DNA of 64,000 bases from Mesonia sp. HuA40 (GTDB lineage: Bacteria > Bacteroidota > Bacteroidia > Flavobacteriales > Flavobacteriaceae), in NCBI RefSeq assembly GCF_008017835.1, contig NZ_VRLT01000028.1, positions 1 to 64,000 on the forward strand. The letters are read 5' to 3'. Under the pieces are notes generated by a model that was not told the origin of the DNA, ran no database searches, and saw only the letters and a list, made by a program, of their open reading frames with translations. Positions 8,486 through 17,756 of this stretch are shown one piece after another. The position numbers were made by a program, and so were the translations under genes. How positions within the stretch are numbered: the stretch's first letter is position 1; each line of letters opens with the position of its first letter.

Positions 8486-8518
8486 ACAAAACTAACGATT
8501 GTTAGTTTTGTATGCAAA
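8486..8518 (-). promoter_or_regulatory. paa operon promoter with overlapping 26-bp palindromic operator
   Basis: ACAAAACTAAC-GATT-GTTAGTTTTGT at 8486-8511 is a perfect inverted repeat (11-bp arms, 4-bp centre). On the minus strand its right arm contains TAGTTTTG (8494-8487), an exact TAnnTTTG -7 element. TTTG at 8518-8515 lies 20 bases upstream as the -33 element. The palindrome therefore covers the promoter, as expected for a repressor site, and the TetR gene next door is the natural candidate. The symmetry also places a TAGTTTTG on the plus strand, but nothing is encoded that way. Confidence 0.8.
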
Positions 8519-8558
8519 TTTCGCTAATTATTTTAACAAGACACTAGTTTGTAGCAGC

Positions 8559-9128
8559 TTAACTACGAATACCCGTTAGCAAAGTGGTGCATAAATCCCC
8601 TTTTACTTTTTCAAAATCCAGCATTTGGTGCTTGGCGTACCATAAGTAAAAAGTGCGCAGAGTTGATAAAATAGAGAAAAGCATAATTTCTAGATCAATT
8701 GGTTTAAGCGCCTTTTCTTGTATTCCTTGCAGTAATAAAGATCTAAATTTCTCTTCGTATGCGTTTCGCATTTTTATGTATTGCTTCTTATCAACATCAT
8801 TTAAATGTACCCAATCGTTATTCATACAAGCCAAAAACTCACTTTTCTTAAGTGTCAAATCAATATGCATGGTAATTATAGCTTCTAATTTTTGCAAAAT
8901 TGGCAGAGAGTCATCAATAACTGCATTAATATGAGTGGTAAATTCAACGCTTACTTCAAAAATTATGGCACCCAATATACTTTGCTTAGAAGGCAAATGA
9001 TTATATATACTAGCTGCCTTAATACCCATTTCTTGTGCTAAATCACGCATTGAAACAGCATTAAAGCCTTTTTCTTTAAACAACAAGGCCGCCGTATTAA
9101 TTATCTCCTGCTTTCTAGTAATTGACAT
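8559..9128 (-). CDS. TetR/AcrR family transcriptional regulator, probable paa repressor
   Basis: A 189-residue TetR-family protein. The N-terminal helix-turn-helix (about residues 8-50) includes TAALLFKEKGFNAVSMRDLAQEMGIKAASIYNHLPSK. The C-terminal ligand domain is helical and aromatic-rich (RTFYLWYAKHQM). It lies 93 bases upstream of paaE in the same direction and is divergent from the aromatic amino acid hydroxylase gene. It probably binds the 26-bp palindrome in the paaE promoter and lets go when an aromatic acyl-CoA binds, as phenylacetate TetR regulators do in other phyla. The ligand is inferred from position only. Confidence 0.88.
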   Translation of the reverse strand: MSITRKQEIINTAALLFKEKGFNAVSMRDLAQEMGIKAASIYNHLPSKQSILGAIIFEVSVEFTTHINAVIDDSLPILQKLEAIITMHIDLTLKKSEFLACMNNDWVHLNDVDKKQYIKMRNAYEEKFRSLLLQGIQEKALKPIDLEIMLFSILSTLRTFYLWYAKHQMLDFEKVKGDLCTTLLTGIRS

Positions 9129-9214
9129 ATCTTTTTATGCATCTCAATTGGCTCGAATTCTTATCGAACAATAATTTATTTTAATTTTGGAAACACAAAT
9201 TTATACTTTTAAAA

Positions 9215-9244
9215 TTTGTTTGCTTCAACAGAGAAGTATCTTTG
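9215..9244 (+). promoter_or_regulatory. Promoter of the aromatic amino acid hydroxylase gene
   Basis: TTTG at 9215-9218, an 18-base spacer and TATCTTTG at 9237-9244 match the flavobacterial consensus TTG-N17-23-TAnnTTTG. The leader to the ATG at 9267 would be about 17 bases. An inverted repeat ACAAATTT-N9-AAATTTGT (9195-9219) overlaps the -33 box and could be an operator, but it is AT-rich and may be chance. The 26-bp paa palindrome is not present here. Confidence 0.65.
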
Positions 9245-9266
9245 TAGATAAATCAAGTATAGCACG

Positions 9267-11009
9267 ATGGCCGATACGTACCAAAGTAACCCCTTAATTG
9301 AGGCCTTACCTCCTCACTTAAAACAATTCATAAAACCACAAAATTATGAATCTTACACTCCAATTAACCAAGCGGTATGGCGCTATGTTATGCGAAAAAA
9401 TGTTGATTATTTAAGTAAAGTAGCCCATTCTTCTTATCTAGACGGATTGAAGAAGACAGGAATCTCTATAGATGAAATTCCTAGTATGTATGGCATGAAT
9501 CGTATTTTAAAAGATATTGGTTGGGCGGCTGTTGCCGTTGATGGTTTTATACCTCCCAATGCTTTTATGGAGTTTCAGGCTTACAAGGTGTTGGTTATCG
9601 CTTCAGAGATACGACAATTAGAAAATATTGAATACACTCCCGCTCCAGATATTATCCACGAAGGTGCAGGACACGCCCCAATTATTGCGAGCCCCGATTA
9701 CGCAGAATATTTAAGACGTTTTGGAGCTATAGGTAGCAAGGCCATTGCTTCTGCACACGATATGGAAATGTACCATGCGGTACGCGACTTATCTATTTTA
9801 AAAGAAAGTGATTACGCTTCCGCGGAAGCGATAAAAGAAGCCGAAAATAAAGTAGAACAACTACAAAAGAAAAAAGTAGAGCCTTCTGAAATTGCAAAAA
9901 TAAGAAACCTGCATTGGTGGACTGTTGAATATGGCCTAGTGGGAAGCCTAGATGACCCTAAAATTTACGGAGCCGGACTTCTGTCTTCTATTGGAGAAAG
10001 CAAAAGTTGTATGCAACCCGAAGTAAAAAAAATACCCTATTCTATTGAAGCCGCCAAGCAAGATTTTGACATTACAAAACCTCAACCACAACTTTATGTT
10101 ACGCCAGATTTCGCCTATTTGGCCGAGGTTTTAGAAGAATTTGCTGATGGTATGGCATTGAGAAAAGGAGGCCACAGAGGCCTACAACGTCTAATTGACT
10201 CAAAATCAATTGGAACAATTGAATTGAGTACCGGAATTCAAGTTTCAGGAACCTTTACCCGAATGATAAAAAATGAAGAAAACGAAGTTGTATATTTTGA
10301 AACCAAAGGCCCTACAGCTCTAGCCAATCGCGATAAAGAATTAATAGGTCACGGCATTAACACTCACCACAATGGCTTTAGATCTCCTATTGGTAAATTA
10401 AAAGGTATTAATTTATCTATAGAAAATATGGGACCGCGTGATTTAAAAGCCTACAATTTTTACGACAATAAACGAATTGAATTTACTTTTGAAAGTGGAA
10501 TCGTTGTTGAAGGACTTAATGTTACGGGTATTAGAAATTTAAAAGGTGAACTTATACTAATTCAATTTACAGATTGCACCGTCACTTATGGAGATGAAAT
10601 TTTATTTGCTCCAAAAGACGGCGACTTTTATTTGGCCGTTGGAAAAAAGATTGTTTCTGCTTTTGCTGGAGCAGCAGACCCCTATTCTTTTGAGGCAACA
10701 ATTCACGAACTCTCTACTTCACCAAAAGGTTTTAAAAAATCTATAGCGCAAATAGAGCTAGAGCAATTATACCAAAAAGTAAGAAATATAAGAGAGACAG
10801 GAGAAGAACAAGTGCAGCTATTGCTTATTTTAGAAAAGCTAAAACAAGATTACCCTTTAGATTGGTTGCTAACTTTAGAAATTTATGAGCTTGCTAAGCA
10901 ATTTAAGAATAACGTCTTAAAAAACCATGCTCTTGATGCTTTAAATGAATTGAAGGTAAAACGTCCGGAAATTAAACATCTTATTGAAGATGGCATGGAC
11001 TTGATTTAA
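9267..11009 (+). CDS. Aromatic amino acid hydroxylase (phenylalanine 4-monooxygenase type) with long C-terminal extension
   Basis: A 580-residue protein. Residues about 1-320 form a pterin- and iron-dependent aromatic amino acid hydroxylase. The iron ligands are His131 and His136 in HEGAGHAP and Glu221 in HWWTVEYGLVGS. PDFAYLAEVLEEFADGMALR follows. It probably converts phenylalanine to tyrosine. The last 260 residues are not part of the usual bacterial enzyme (about 260-300 residues): they contain a beta-rich section, then helices (IAQIELEQLYQKV onward). Similar long forms are known in Bacteroidota. An in-frame palindrome (9815-9830) encodes A-S-A-E-A. Its stop overlaps the end of the opposing DUF4230 gene by 4 bases. 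Confidence 0.88.
   Translation: MADTYQSNPLIEALPPHLKQFIKPQNYESYTPINQAVWRYVMRKNVDYLSKVAHSSYLDGLKKTGISIDEIPSMYGMNRILKDIGWAAVAVDGFIPPNAFMEFQAYKVLVIASEIRQLENIEYTPAPDIIHEGAGHAPIIASPDYAEYLRRFGAIGSKAIASAHDMEMYHAVRDLSILKESDYASAEAIKEAENKVEQLQKKKVEPSEIAKIRNLHWWTVEYGLVGSLDDPKIYGAGLLSSIGESKSCMQPEVKKIPYSIEAAKQDFDITKPQPQLYVTPDFAYLAEVLEEFADGMALRKGGHRGLQRLIDSKSIGTIELSTGIQVSGTFTRMIKNEENEVVYFETKGPTALANRDKELIGHGINTHHNGFRSPIGKLKGINLSIENMGPRDLKAYNFYDNKRIEFTFESGIVVEGLNVTGIRNLKGELILIQFTDCTVTYGDEILFAPKDGDFYLAVGKKIVSAFAGAADPYSFEATIHELSTSPKGFKKSIAQIELEQLYQKVRNIRETGEEQVQLLLILEKLKQDYPLDWLLTLEIYELAKQFKNNVLKNHALDALNELKVKRPEIKHLIEDGMDLI
9815..9830. repeat. Perfect 16-bp palindrome CGCTTCCGCGGAAGCG inside the hydroxylase gene
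   Basis: The sequence is a perfect palindrome and far more GC-rich than its surroundings. It reads in frame as part of D-Y-A-S-A-E-A-I-K. A 15/16 copy lies inside the TolC-like gene at 63591-63606, also read in frame as A-S-A-E. Weaker versions lie near 5870 and 22728. This resembles a short palindromic repeat scattered in flavobacterial genomes. Confidence 0.6.
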
Positions 11010-11614
11010 AAAAGTATCTCTAGTTCTCTAGCCGATTGTACGGGCTGTTTGTAGTATTCTAAAGTCCAACCTAGACTTTGTGTTAATACAAAAATCTTTT
11101 GCAACTCGTTAATTAATCGCTCATCTGCGTTACTCATTAGGCTTGACGCTTCAATTTCATTTTGCAGTTTACGGGTTATACGTTTTTTTATGGTGTTGTA
11201 ATCTTTTGCCTCAAATTTATTAAGATAATCTGCAGATATATCATAATAATCAAAATCGGGATAAATACTTAATTCAGGTTCTGGTATACGGGTTATTCGC
11301 AACACTTGCGATTTGGGGTTTACTTCATAAGAAAGTTGGTTCAAGTCATAGCTTACTGTAGCTTTGGCGTTGACCGCTACTAACGCTTTTTTACGCGCCT
11401 CTACACCTAAAAAAACGTCTTTACTCGATTCATAAGTATAAATCTGAGCATAGCTGCCCTCGGTAACTATAAGCTTACTTACATTTTTTATTTGCTTTTC
11501 AAGCAGTTGACTAGTTTGTAACAGCTCTAATTTTTGGTCTTTTTGAGTTTTATAATACCAAAACCCTAGAAACAAAATACCACTAAATAAAAATCCCAAT
11601 ATAAATTTTCTCAT
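11006..11614 (-). CDS. DUF4230 domain protein
   Basis: A 203-residue protein with one N-terminal membrane helix (about residues 4-20) followed by a charged stretch and a DUF4230 domain. The domain is recognised by VSKLIVTEGSYAQIYTYESSKDV, VNAKATVSYDLNQLSYEV and IYPDFDYYDI. It is probably anchored in the inner membrane facing the periplasm. The function of this family is unknown. The ATG at 11614 (MRKFILG) is preferred over a TTG six bases upstream. Its end overlaps the hydroxylase gene by 4 bases. Confidence 0.85.
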   Translation of the reverse strand: MRKFILGFLFSGILFLGFWYYKTQKDQKLELLQTSQLLEKQIKNVSKLIVTEGSYAQIYTYESSKDVFLGVEARKKALVAVNAKATVSYDLNQLSYEVNPKSQVLRITRIPEPELSIYPDFDYYDISADYLNKFEAKDYNTIKKRITRKLQNEIEASSLMSNADERLINELQKIFVLTQSLGWTLEYYKQPVQSARELEILF

Positions 11615-11761
11615 AGACAATTTTGGTTCTAAAATACAAATTTAGGTCTTAATTAATCTTATTTGTAATCATGAATTACTATTGCTGATCAATAATCGTA
11701 AATCGTCTAAATTTATTAATCCTGGATAAAATTCTAAGATTTAAACAAAGATAAAGGTTAA

Positions 11762-11805
11762 GTAACTTAAGTTACCTGTATAAAAAGAAACATTGCTTTA
11801 CTTTG
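11762..11805 (+). promoter_or_regulatory. Palindromic activator-type site and promoter for single-domain rhodanese gene
   Basis: GTAAC-TTAA-GTTAC at 11762-11775 is a perfect 14-bp palindrome. A -7-like element, TTACTTTG (5 of 6 consensus bases), lies at 11798-11805. Its end is 36.5 bases from the palindrome centre, putting the site near -41.5 relative to the expected start of transcription. The same palindrome at the same spacing precedes two other rhodanese genes (near 31975 and 35194). No TTG -33 box is seen at the right place, which fits an activator-dependent promoter. Confidence 0.7.
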
Positions 11806-11814
11806 ACAAAAAAA

Positions 11815-12126
11815 ATGGGTATTTTAAATTTATTATTGGGCAACAAAAGTAAAATGATTCAAGACTTTAAATCACGTGGCGCTATAATTATTGATGTTCG
11901 CTCGGCAGGCGAATATGCAAATGGTGCCATTCCAGGATCGAAAAATATTCCGCTACAGCAAATCGGTCAAAATATTCAAAAGATCAAAAATTACAACAAA
12001 CCGATTATTACGTGTTGTGCTAGCGGTATGCGCTCTGGGAGTGCGGCAGGGATTTTAAAAAGCAAAGGCATTGAATGTATAAATGGTGGCAATTGGCATA
12101 AATTATATACACTACTCAATCCGTAA
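11815..12126 (+). CDS. Single-domain rhodanese-like sulfurtransferase
   Basis: A 103-residue rhodanese domain with IIDVRSAGEYANGAIPGSKNIPL near the start and the active-site loop CCASGMRSGSA, followed by CINGGNWHKL. The second Cys of the loop is the expected persulfide carrier. There is no signal peptide, so it should be cytoplasmic. The frame extends to a TTG at 11803, but that lies within the predicted promoter; ATG at 11815 is the start. Its end overlaps the opposing GSCFA gene by 11 bases. It probably moves sulfane sulfur in the response to sulfide or polysulfide, as inferred from the shared operator. Confidence 0.88.
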   Translation: MGILNLLLGNKSKMIQDFKSRGAIIIDVRSAGEYANGAIPGSKNIPLQQIGQNIQKIKNYNKPIITCCASGMRSGSAAGILKSKGIECINGGNWHKLYTLLNP

Positions 12127-13072
12127 ACCGCATAAAACCATATTGGTTTTTCAAAGCCTCAATGTCTTGTTTAAGTTTTTGTAAAAAGTTTTGATGCTGT
12201 TTACTTTGAGGGTTAAAAGCTTTATGCTCAAGTCTTTTTTGTACTGAATCTACTTTTTTCATGGTCTCAAACGCATTAGGATTTATCCAGGTTTGCATAA
12301 AATTCTCCCAAATATATTCTATAGCTAGTGACGATGGATGAAGCATGTCTTTTGCGTAAAAGCGGTAGTCTCTCAATTCATCTAGCATAATTTCATAAGA
12401 GGGAAAATACGAGGCCTGCGGCCAGGTTGGCAGCAAATCGTGTATGGCTGTTATCAATTGAGCTTTACTGTAATTATTTTCAACCAAACCGTCTTTCATA
12501 TGTCTTACTGGCGAAACGGTAAATATTACTTTTACATCTTTACGGATGGCAGTGCAATAATTCATTATGCGTTTGAGACTAACTAAAATAGCATCAGCTT
12601 TAACACAAGATTTTGCGAAGTGCTTTTGGGGCACTTTATGACAATTGGCCACATATTTATCGCTCTCAAGATGGCGGTAAATATAGGCCGTACCTAAGGT
12701 AATCACAATGTGAGTGGAGTTTTGCAAATAATCTTGTGTGTCCCTAAGTGCCAAGTTTAATTTTAACAACAAGTCATCTTGTGATTGCGTACTTTTCAAT
12801 CTACTATGCGCCTCAAAGCAGTGCCAAGCTTCATTATAACAAAAAACATCTTGCGCGGTAAATAAATTGTTTTGTGTGGCCCGTAAGAGTAATTTTTCAA
12901 TACCAAAAGGATGAAATAAAATACCTAAGGGATTTTGAAGGTTTTGAAACTTAAAACGATCAAACTGAAGCCCTATATTTTCGGAAAAACACGAACCCAA
13001 AAGCAGTATTTTAGAGCCATAGTCAATTTTTGGTTGCTGCGCTAAAATACTGATAGGGGTCTGTAATTTCAT
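12116..13072 (-). CDS. GSCFA domain protein
   Basis: A 318-residue protein with the name-giving motif LLLGSCFSENIG near the N-terminus (about residues 23-34). Later GDSL/SGNH-like elements are ITLGTAYIYRH, IFTVSPVRHMKDGL and KDMLHPSSLAIEYIWENF, where the last His can act as the catalytic base. GSCFA proteins are putative esterases or hydrolases; the substrate is unknown. The frame extends to a TTG at 13093, but the ATG at 13072 (MKLQTPIS) is a better start. It follows alaS by 30 bases on the same strand and is probably co-transcribed. Confidence 0.87.
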   Translation of the reverse strand: MKLQTPISILAQQPKIDYGSKILLLGSCFSENIGLQFDRFKFQNLQNPLGILFHPFGIEKLLLRATQNNLFTAQDVFCYNEAWHCFEAHSRLKSTQSQDDLLLKLNLALRDTQDYLQNSTHIVITLGTAYIYRHLESDKYVANCHKVPQKHFAKSCVKADAILVSLKRIMNYCTAIRKDVKVIFTVSPVRHMKDGLVENNYSKAQLITAIHDLLPTWPQASYFPSYEIMLDELRDYRFYAKDMLHPSSLAIEYIWENFMQTWINPNAFETMKKVDSVQKRLEHKAFNPQSKQHQNFLQKLKQDIEALKNQYGFMRFTD

Positions 13073-13102
13073 GGCATTATATTTTATCGACAATACTCAC
13101 GG

Positions 13103-15715
13103 CTAATCTATGTAAGTTTTTGCAGCGGATAATGCCTCTGCTAAACCTGATGGGTTTTTACCCCCAGCGGTAGCAAAAAAGGCTTGACCACCACCACCTC
13201 CTTGTATAAACTTACCCAAGTCTCGAATAATCTTTCCGGCATTTAGCTCTTTTTCTTCGGCTAATTTTTTATCGATATAAATAGACAATAAGGCTTTACC
13301 ATTCTGTTTAGATCCAAGCACTAAAAACAATTGTTCAACTTCTCCTGCCAGTTGAAAAGATAAATCTTTCATCGCCGCAGCATCTAAATTTACAGTAGTA
13401 GCTAAAAAATTAATACCATTTACTTGTTGCAGAGCGGCTTTTAGGTTTGTTTTTGCTGCTGCTGCTTTCTCCTTTTTAAGCTGCTCAATCTCCTTTTTAA
13501 GTTGGGCATTCTCATTTTGAAGGTTTTCAACAGCTTTTAAAGGTTCTTTGCTGTTTTTCACCAATTGCTTTAAAGCGTTAAATTGATTGCTTTGCTCGTT
13601 CAAAAAGTCTTTTGCCGCATCTAGAGTAATGGCTTCAATTCGTCTAACCCCAGCAGCAACCGCTGATTCTGATACTATTTTGAAATGCCAAATTTGACTT
13701 GTATTTGAAACGTGAGTACCTCCGCAAAGTTCAAAAGAATTACCAAATTGAATTGTTCGCACCGTATCTCCATACTTTTCACCAAATAACGCCGTAGCTC
13801 CTTGCTCAACCGCTTGAGCAAAGGGTACATTTCTACCTTCAACTAAATCGAGTTCTTCGTAAATACGCGCATTAACAAACTGTTGAATCTCTTCTAATTG
13901 CTCGTGACTTACTTTACTAAAATGAGAGAAATCAAATCTTAAATAAGCAGGGTGTACCAAAGATCCTTTTTGCTCTACGTGCTCACCTAATACATTTTTT
14001 AATGCTTGATGCAATAAATGTGTTGCACTATGGTTAGCAGCTGCATTTAATCTATGTTGATTATTTACCGTAGCAGTAAAGGTAGCATGCAGATCTTGCG
14101 GTAAGTGCTTAGAGATATGAATAATTAAGTTATTCTCTTTTTTAGTATCAATTATATAAGTAAGGTTTCCATTTGGCTCTTCAAGGTAACCTTTATCACC
14201 AACTTGACCTCCTCCTTCTGGATAAAATGGAGTTAAATTAAAAACCAATTGAAATAATTTTCCGTCTTTTTTACTTTCAACTTGGCGGTAACGGGTTAAT
14301 TTAACTTGTGTTTCTAAGTAGTCATAACCAATAAATTCCTCCTCATCATCTTGCCTAAGTATTACCCAATCACCAGCTGTACTTTGAGCAGCGGAGCGCG
14401 AACGTTCTTTTTGTTTGCTCAACTCGCTCTCAAATTCACTATAATTAAGGCTTAACCCTTTTTCTTCCAAAATTAGAGCCGTTAAATCTATAGGGAAACC
14501 ATAAGTATCGTACAATTCAAATGCTTTCTTACCCGAAATCTCTTTTGACTGCGCATTATTGATTATACTTTCTAACAAATTCAAGCCTTGATCTAAGGTT
14601 TTTAAGAAAGAATTCTCTTCCTCTTTAATCACATTTTCACACAAATGCTGTTGCTTTTTAATTTCTGGGAAAGTATCTCCCATTTGGTTGCTTATCACGG
14701 CTACCAATTTATAGATAAAAGCTTCTTTGGTATTTAAGAAGGTAAATCCGTAACGAATAGCCCTTCTTAAAATTCTTCGTATTACATAACCTGCACCATT
14801 ATTGCTAGGTAATTGTCCATCGGCTATAGCAAAACTAACCGCTCGAACATGATCTGCAATTACTCTTATGGCAATATCTGTCTGTTCTGTTTTTTGATAG
14901 GTTGCACCGGTAATGGTTTCAATTTCGTGAATAATAGGCATAAATACATCCGTGTCATAGTTAGACTGTTTGCCTTGCATAACCATCGCCAAGCGCTCAA
15001 ACCCCATTCCTGTATCAATATGCTTTGCGGGCAATTCTTTAAGGCTTCCATTAGCCATTCGGTTGTACTGTATAAAAACCAAGTTCCAAATTTCAACTAC
15101 TTGAGGGTGATCTTGATTCACTAAGTCTTTACCAAGAACTTTCGCTTTTTCCTCCTCCGATCTGATATCGACGTGAATTTCAGAGGCTGGGCCACAAGGC
15201 CCTTGCTCTCCCATTTCCCAAAAATTATCTTTTTTATTGCCTAACAAAATACGCTCTTCAGCAATATGTTTTTTCCATAAGTTAAAGGCCTCATTATCTT
15301 TTTGGATTTGATCCTCCTCATCGCCCTCAAAAACAGTTACATATAAATTCTCTGGTGCTATTTTCAATTCAACGGTTAAAAATTCCCAAGCCCAAGCAAT
15401 TGCATCTTCTTTAAAATAATCACCAATACTCCAGTTACCTAACATCTCAAACATAGTATGGTGGTAAGTATCTTTACCTACTTCTTCTAAATCATTGTGT
15501 TTACCACTTACTCGCAGGCATTTTTGCGTATCAGCTATTCTCGTATACTTGGCCGTGGCGTTACCCAGAAAATACTCTTTAAATTGGTTCATCCCCGCAT
15601 TGGTGAACATCAAGGTAGGATCATCTTTCATCACCATAGGTGCAGAGGGCACAATCTCGTGATTTTTCGATTTAAAAAAGTTTAAAAATCTACTGCGTAT
15701 TTCTTTTGATTTCAT
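13103..15715 (-). CDS. alaS: Alanyl-tRNA synthetase
   Basis: An 870-residue class II enzyme that charges tRNA-Ala. The aminoacylation domain starts [22 protein letters not shown] and contains [28 protein letters not shown]-type sequence and [12 protein letters not shown]. The editing domain has the zinc/active-site motif [11 protein letters not shown] and the later [10 protein letters not shown] coiled segment and C-Ala domain ([18 protein letters not shown]) follow. The frame extends to 15763, but the ATG at 15715 fits the family. It is divergent from the M23 peptidase gene. A CAAAAATA at 15815-15822 (TATTTTTG on the minus strand) may be its -7 element. Confidence 0.97.
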   Translation of the reverse strand: MKSKEIRSRFLNFFKSKNHEIVPSAPMVMKDDPTLMFTNAGMNQFKEYFLGNATAKYTRIADTQKCLRVSGKHNDLEEVGKDTYHHTMFEMLGNWSIGDYFKEDAIAWAWEFLTVELKIAPENLYVTVFEGDEEDQIQKDNEAFNLWKKHIAEERILLGNKKDNFWEMGEQGPCGPASEIHVDIRSEEEKAKVLGKDLVNQDHPQVVEIWNLVFIQYNRMANGSLKELPAKHIDTGMGFERLAMVMQGKQSNYDTDVFMPIIHEIETITGATYQKTEQTDIAIRVIADHVRAVSFAIADGQLPSNNGAGYVIRRILRRAIRYGFTFLNTKEAFIYKLVAVISNQMGDTFPEIKKQQHLCENVIKEEENSFLKTLDQGLNLLESIINNAQSKEISGKKAFELYDTYGFPIDLTALILEEKGLSLNYSEFESELSKQKERSRSAAQSTAGDWVILRQDDEEEFIGYDYLETQVKLTRYRQVESKKDGKLFQLVFNLTPFYPEGGGQVGDKGYLEEPNGNLTYIIDTKKENNLIIHISKHLPQDLHATFTATVNNQHRLNAAANHSATHLLHQALKNVLGEHVEQKGSLVHPAYLRFDFSHFSKVSHEQLEEIQQFVNARIYEELDLVEGRNVPFAQAVEQGATALFGEKYGDTVRTIQFGNSFELCGGTHVSNTSQIWHFKIVSESAVAAGVRRIEAITLDAAKDFLNEQSNQFNALKQLVKNSKEPLKAVENLQNENAQLKKEIEQLKKEKAAAAKTNLKAALQQVNGINFLATTVNLDAAAMKDLSFQLAGEVEQLFLVLGSKQNGKALLSIYIDKKLAEEKELNAGKIIRDLGKFIQGGGGGQAFFATAGGKNPSGLAEALSAAKTYID

Positions 15716-15837
15716 AGGCTTTGCGGCTCTTGACTTATAATTATTAGCGTACTTTTGAAACAATGTTTATCTTTGTTCGTTATTAAGGTTGAACATATCA
15801 ACACAAAACGTTTGCAAAAATAGCATAATTTCAAACA

Positions 15838-16812
15838 ATGTCGAAGGTAAAATATTATTACGACAACGAAAGTTTGTCGTATAAAAAGATAGAACGAAAA
15901 CCAGGTAGGAGAATTGGGCTAATTGCATTGGGGATTGCGAGTTCTTTTTTAGCAGGCTTTATTTTATTGATAATCTATTTTAATATCCCGCAAATTGAGA
16001 CGCCAAAAGAGAAAGCACTCAAACGTGAACTCAATAATTTAAAAATTCAATATTCGGTTTTAAATAAAAAAATTGATTTAGCTCAAGAGGTCCTAGCCGA
16101 TGTACAGCATCGAGACAACAATATTTACCGGGTTTATTTTGAGGCCAATCCAATTCCCGAAGAACAGCGCAAAGCAGGATTTGGCGGAGTAAACCGCTAC
16201 CAATACCTCAATGGATTTGATAATTCAGATTTGATTATTGAGACGCATAAAAAAATGGACATCTTGCAGAAACAAATAGTTGTGCAGTCCAAATCTCTAG
16301 ATGAAATCGTGAAATTGGCCAAAGAAAAAGAAAAATTACTTACTGCCATTCCGGCCATACAACCCATAAAAAACGAAAATTTAACCCGCATGGCTTCAGG
16401 CTACGGAATGCGTATGCATCCCATCCTCAAATACCGCAAGATGCATAATGGTATGGATTTTACCGCAAAAAAAGGAACCGACGTATTTGCTACAGGTGAT
16501 GCTACGGTTAAAAAAGCCAGAAGAAGCAGAGGCTTTGGTAATTTAATTATTCTTGACCATGGCTTTGGCTACGAAACCTATTATGCCCATCTTAGTGCTT
16601 TTGAGGTTCGGGAAGGTCAAAAAGTTAAAAGAGGCGAGGTGATCGGCAAGGTAGGAAACACCGGTTTATCAACAGGAGCGCATTTGCACTATGAGGTGCA
16701 TAAAAACGGAAAGGTTGTTAATCCTATAAATTATTACCACGGCGATTTAACGGCAGAAGAATATGATATTATGTTAAACCAATCTACCTTAGAAAATCAA
16801 TCTTTAGACTAA
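15838..16812 (+). CDS. M23 family metallopeptidase (LytM-type cell wall hydrolase)
   Basis: A 324-residue protein. It has a cytoplasmic N-terminus, one membrane helix at about 26-50, a coiled-coil at about 55-85, and a C-terminal M23 domain. Zinc and catalytic residues are visible in HNGMDFTAKKGT (HxxxD) and GAHLHYEVH (HxH). GYGMRMHPILKYRKMHNG is the usual opening of the domain. It probably cuts or regulates cutting of peptidoglycan cross-links at the periplasmic face. Its stop overlaps the start of the MerR gene by one base (TAATG), so translation is coupled. Confidence 0.93.
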   Translation: MSKVKYYYDNESLSYKKIERKPGRRIGLIALGIASSFLAGFILLIIYFNIPQIETPKEKALKRELNNLKIQYSVLNKKIDLAQEVLADVQHRDNNIYRVYFEANPIPEEQRKAGFGGVNRYQYLNGFDNSDLIIETHKKMDILQKQIVVQSKSLDEIVKLAKEKEKLLTAIPAIQPIKNENLTRMASGYGMRMHPILKYRKMHNGMDFTAKKGTDVFATGDATVKKARRSRGFGNLIILDHGFGYETYYAHLSAFEVREGQKVKRGEVIGKVGNTGLSTGAHLHYEVHKNGKVVNPINYYHGDLTAEEYDIMLNQSTLENQSLD

Positions 16813-17141
16813 TGGCGGTTGAGTTACCAAAAAAAATGTATTATGGCATTGGCGAGGTAGCCGAGGCATTCGAAGTAAATACTTCGCTTATTCGCTTTTG
16901 GGAGAAAGAATTTGACATTTTAAAGCCTAAAAAAAACGCTAAAGGAAATCGGAAATTTACTCCAGAAGACATTAAAAATCTAGAAAAAATTTATCATCTG
17001 GTTAAAGAACGTGGCTTCACCTTAGAGGGCGCGAAAATTCAGCTTAAAGCTGAAAAAAGAAAGCCCCTAAATAACTATGAAATGATTAAGCGTCTTAACC
17101 ATATTAAAGAACAATTAATTCAAATAAAAAATCAACTTTAA
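16812..17141 (+). CDS. MerR family transcriptional regulator
   Basis: A 109-residue MerR-type protein made of a winged helix: KMYYGIGEVAEAFEVNTSLIRFWEKEFDIL is the helix-turn-helix, and FTPEDIKNLEKIYHLVKERGFTLEGAKIQL is the second half. A short coiled tail follows, with no metal-binding Cys cluster, so it is not a classic metal sensor. It is translationally coupled to the M23 peptidase gene and lies 12 bases upstream of lemA. Its targets are unknown. Confidence 0.9.
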   Translation: MAVELPKKMYYGIGEVAEAFEVNTSLIRFWEKEFDILKPKKNAKGNRKFTPEDIKNLEKIYHLVKERGFTLEGAKIQLKAEKRKPLNNYEMIKRLNHIKEQLIQIKNQL

Positions 17142-17153
17142 ACAAAAGAAATC

Positions 17154-17744
17154 ATGAAAAAATGGTTAATTCCCGTTATTGTAATCGCCATCATTGGCTT
17201 CATAGCTTATTCGTTATTTGGCGGAACGTATAACACAGCTGTTGAAAAACAGGAAGAAGCCAAAACCGCTTGGTCTAATGTAGAAAATGCCTACCAAAGA
17301 AGAAATGACCTAATTCCTAATTTGGTAAATACGGTGAAAGGTGCAGCAGATTTTGAACAAGAAACACTTACCCAAGTTATTCAAGCTCGTGCTAAAGCTA
17401 CCTCGGTAAATATCGATGCAGATAACCTTTCTCCAGAAGCAATCGCTAATTTTCAACAAGCTCAAGACGGATTAAGTTCTGCAATATCAAAATTACTTGT
17501 GAGCGTAGAACGCTACCCAGAATTAAAAGCTACGCAAAACTATCAGCAATTGCAGTCTCAGCTAGAAGGAACAGAGAACCGTATCAATGTAGAAAGAAAA
17601 CGATACAATGAAGCGGTGAAATTATACAATACCTTTATTAGAAAATTTCCTAACAATCTAGTTGTTGGCTTTTTTGGGTTTGATAAGATGACTGCATTTG
17701 AAGCAGTTGAAGGTGCAGAACAAGCTCCTACTGTAGAATTTTAA
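17154..17744 (+). CDS. lemA: LemA family protein
   Basis: A 196-residue LemA protein with one N-terminal membrane helix (about residues 4-22) and a helical domain. Hallmarks are AWSNVENAYQRRNDLIPNLVNTVKG, LLVSVERYPELKATQNYQQLQSQLEGTENRINVERKRYNEAV and NTFIRKFPNN. The function is not well known; LemA is often next to TPM-domain proteins, as here (the next gene is 12 bases downstream). The product probably sits in the inner membrane. Confidence 0.94.
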   Translation: MKKWLIPVIVIAIIGFIAYSLFGGTYNTAVEKQEEAKTAWSNVENAYQRRNDLIPNLVNTVKGAADFEQETLTQVIQARAKATSVNIDADNLSPEAIANFQQAQDGLSSAISKLLVSVERYPELKATQNYQQLQSQLEGTENRINVERKRYNEAVKLYNTFIRKFPNNLVVGFFGFDKMTAFEAVEGAEQAPTVEF

Positions 17745-17756
17745 TCTTTATTTCTC

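Noticed and set aside
14813-15124. A 103-codon plus-strand frame
   Set aside because: It lies fully inside alaS on the opposite strand, with an odd composition; alaS is certain.
15768-15775. TATCTTTG as the promoter of the M23 peptidase gene
   Set aside because: The -7 box is exact, but no TTG lies 17-23 bases upstream, so I do not list it as a feature.
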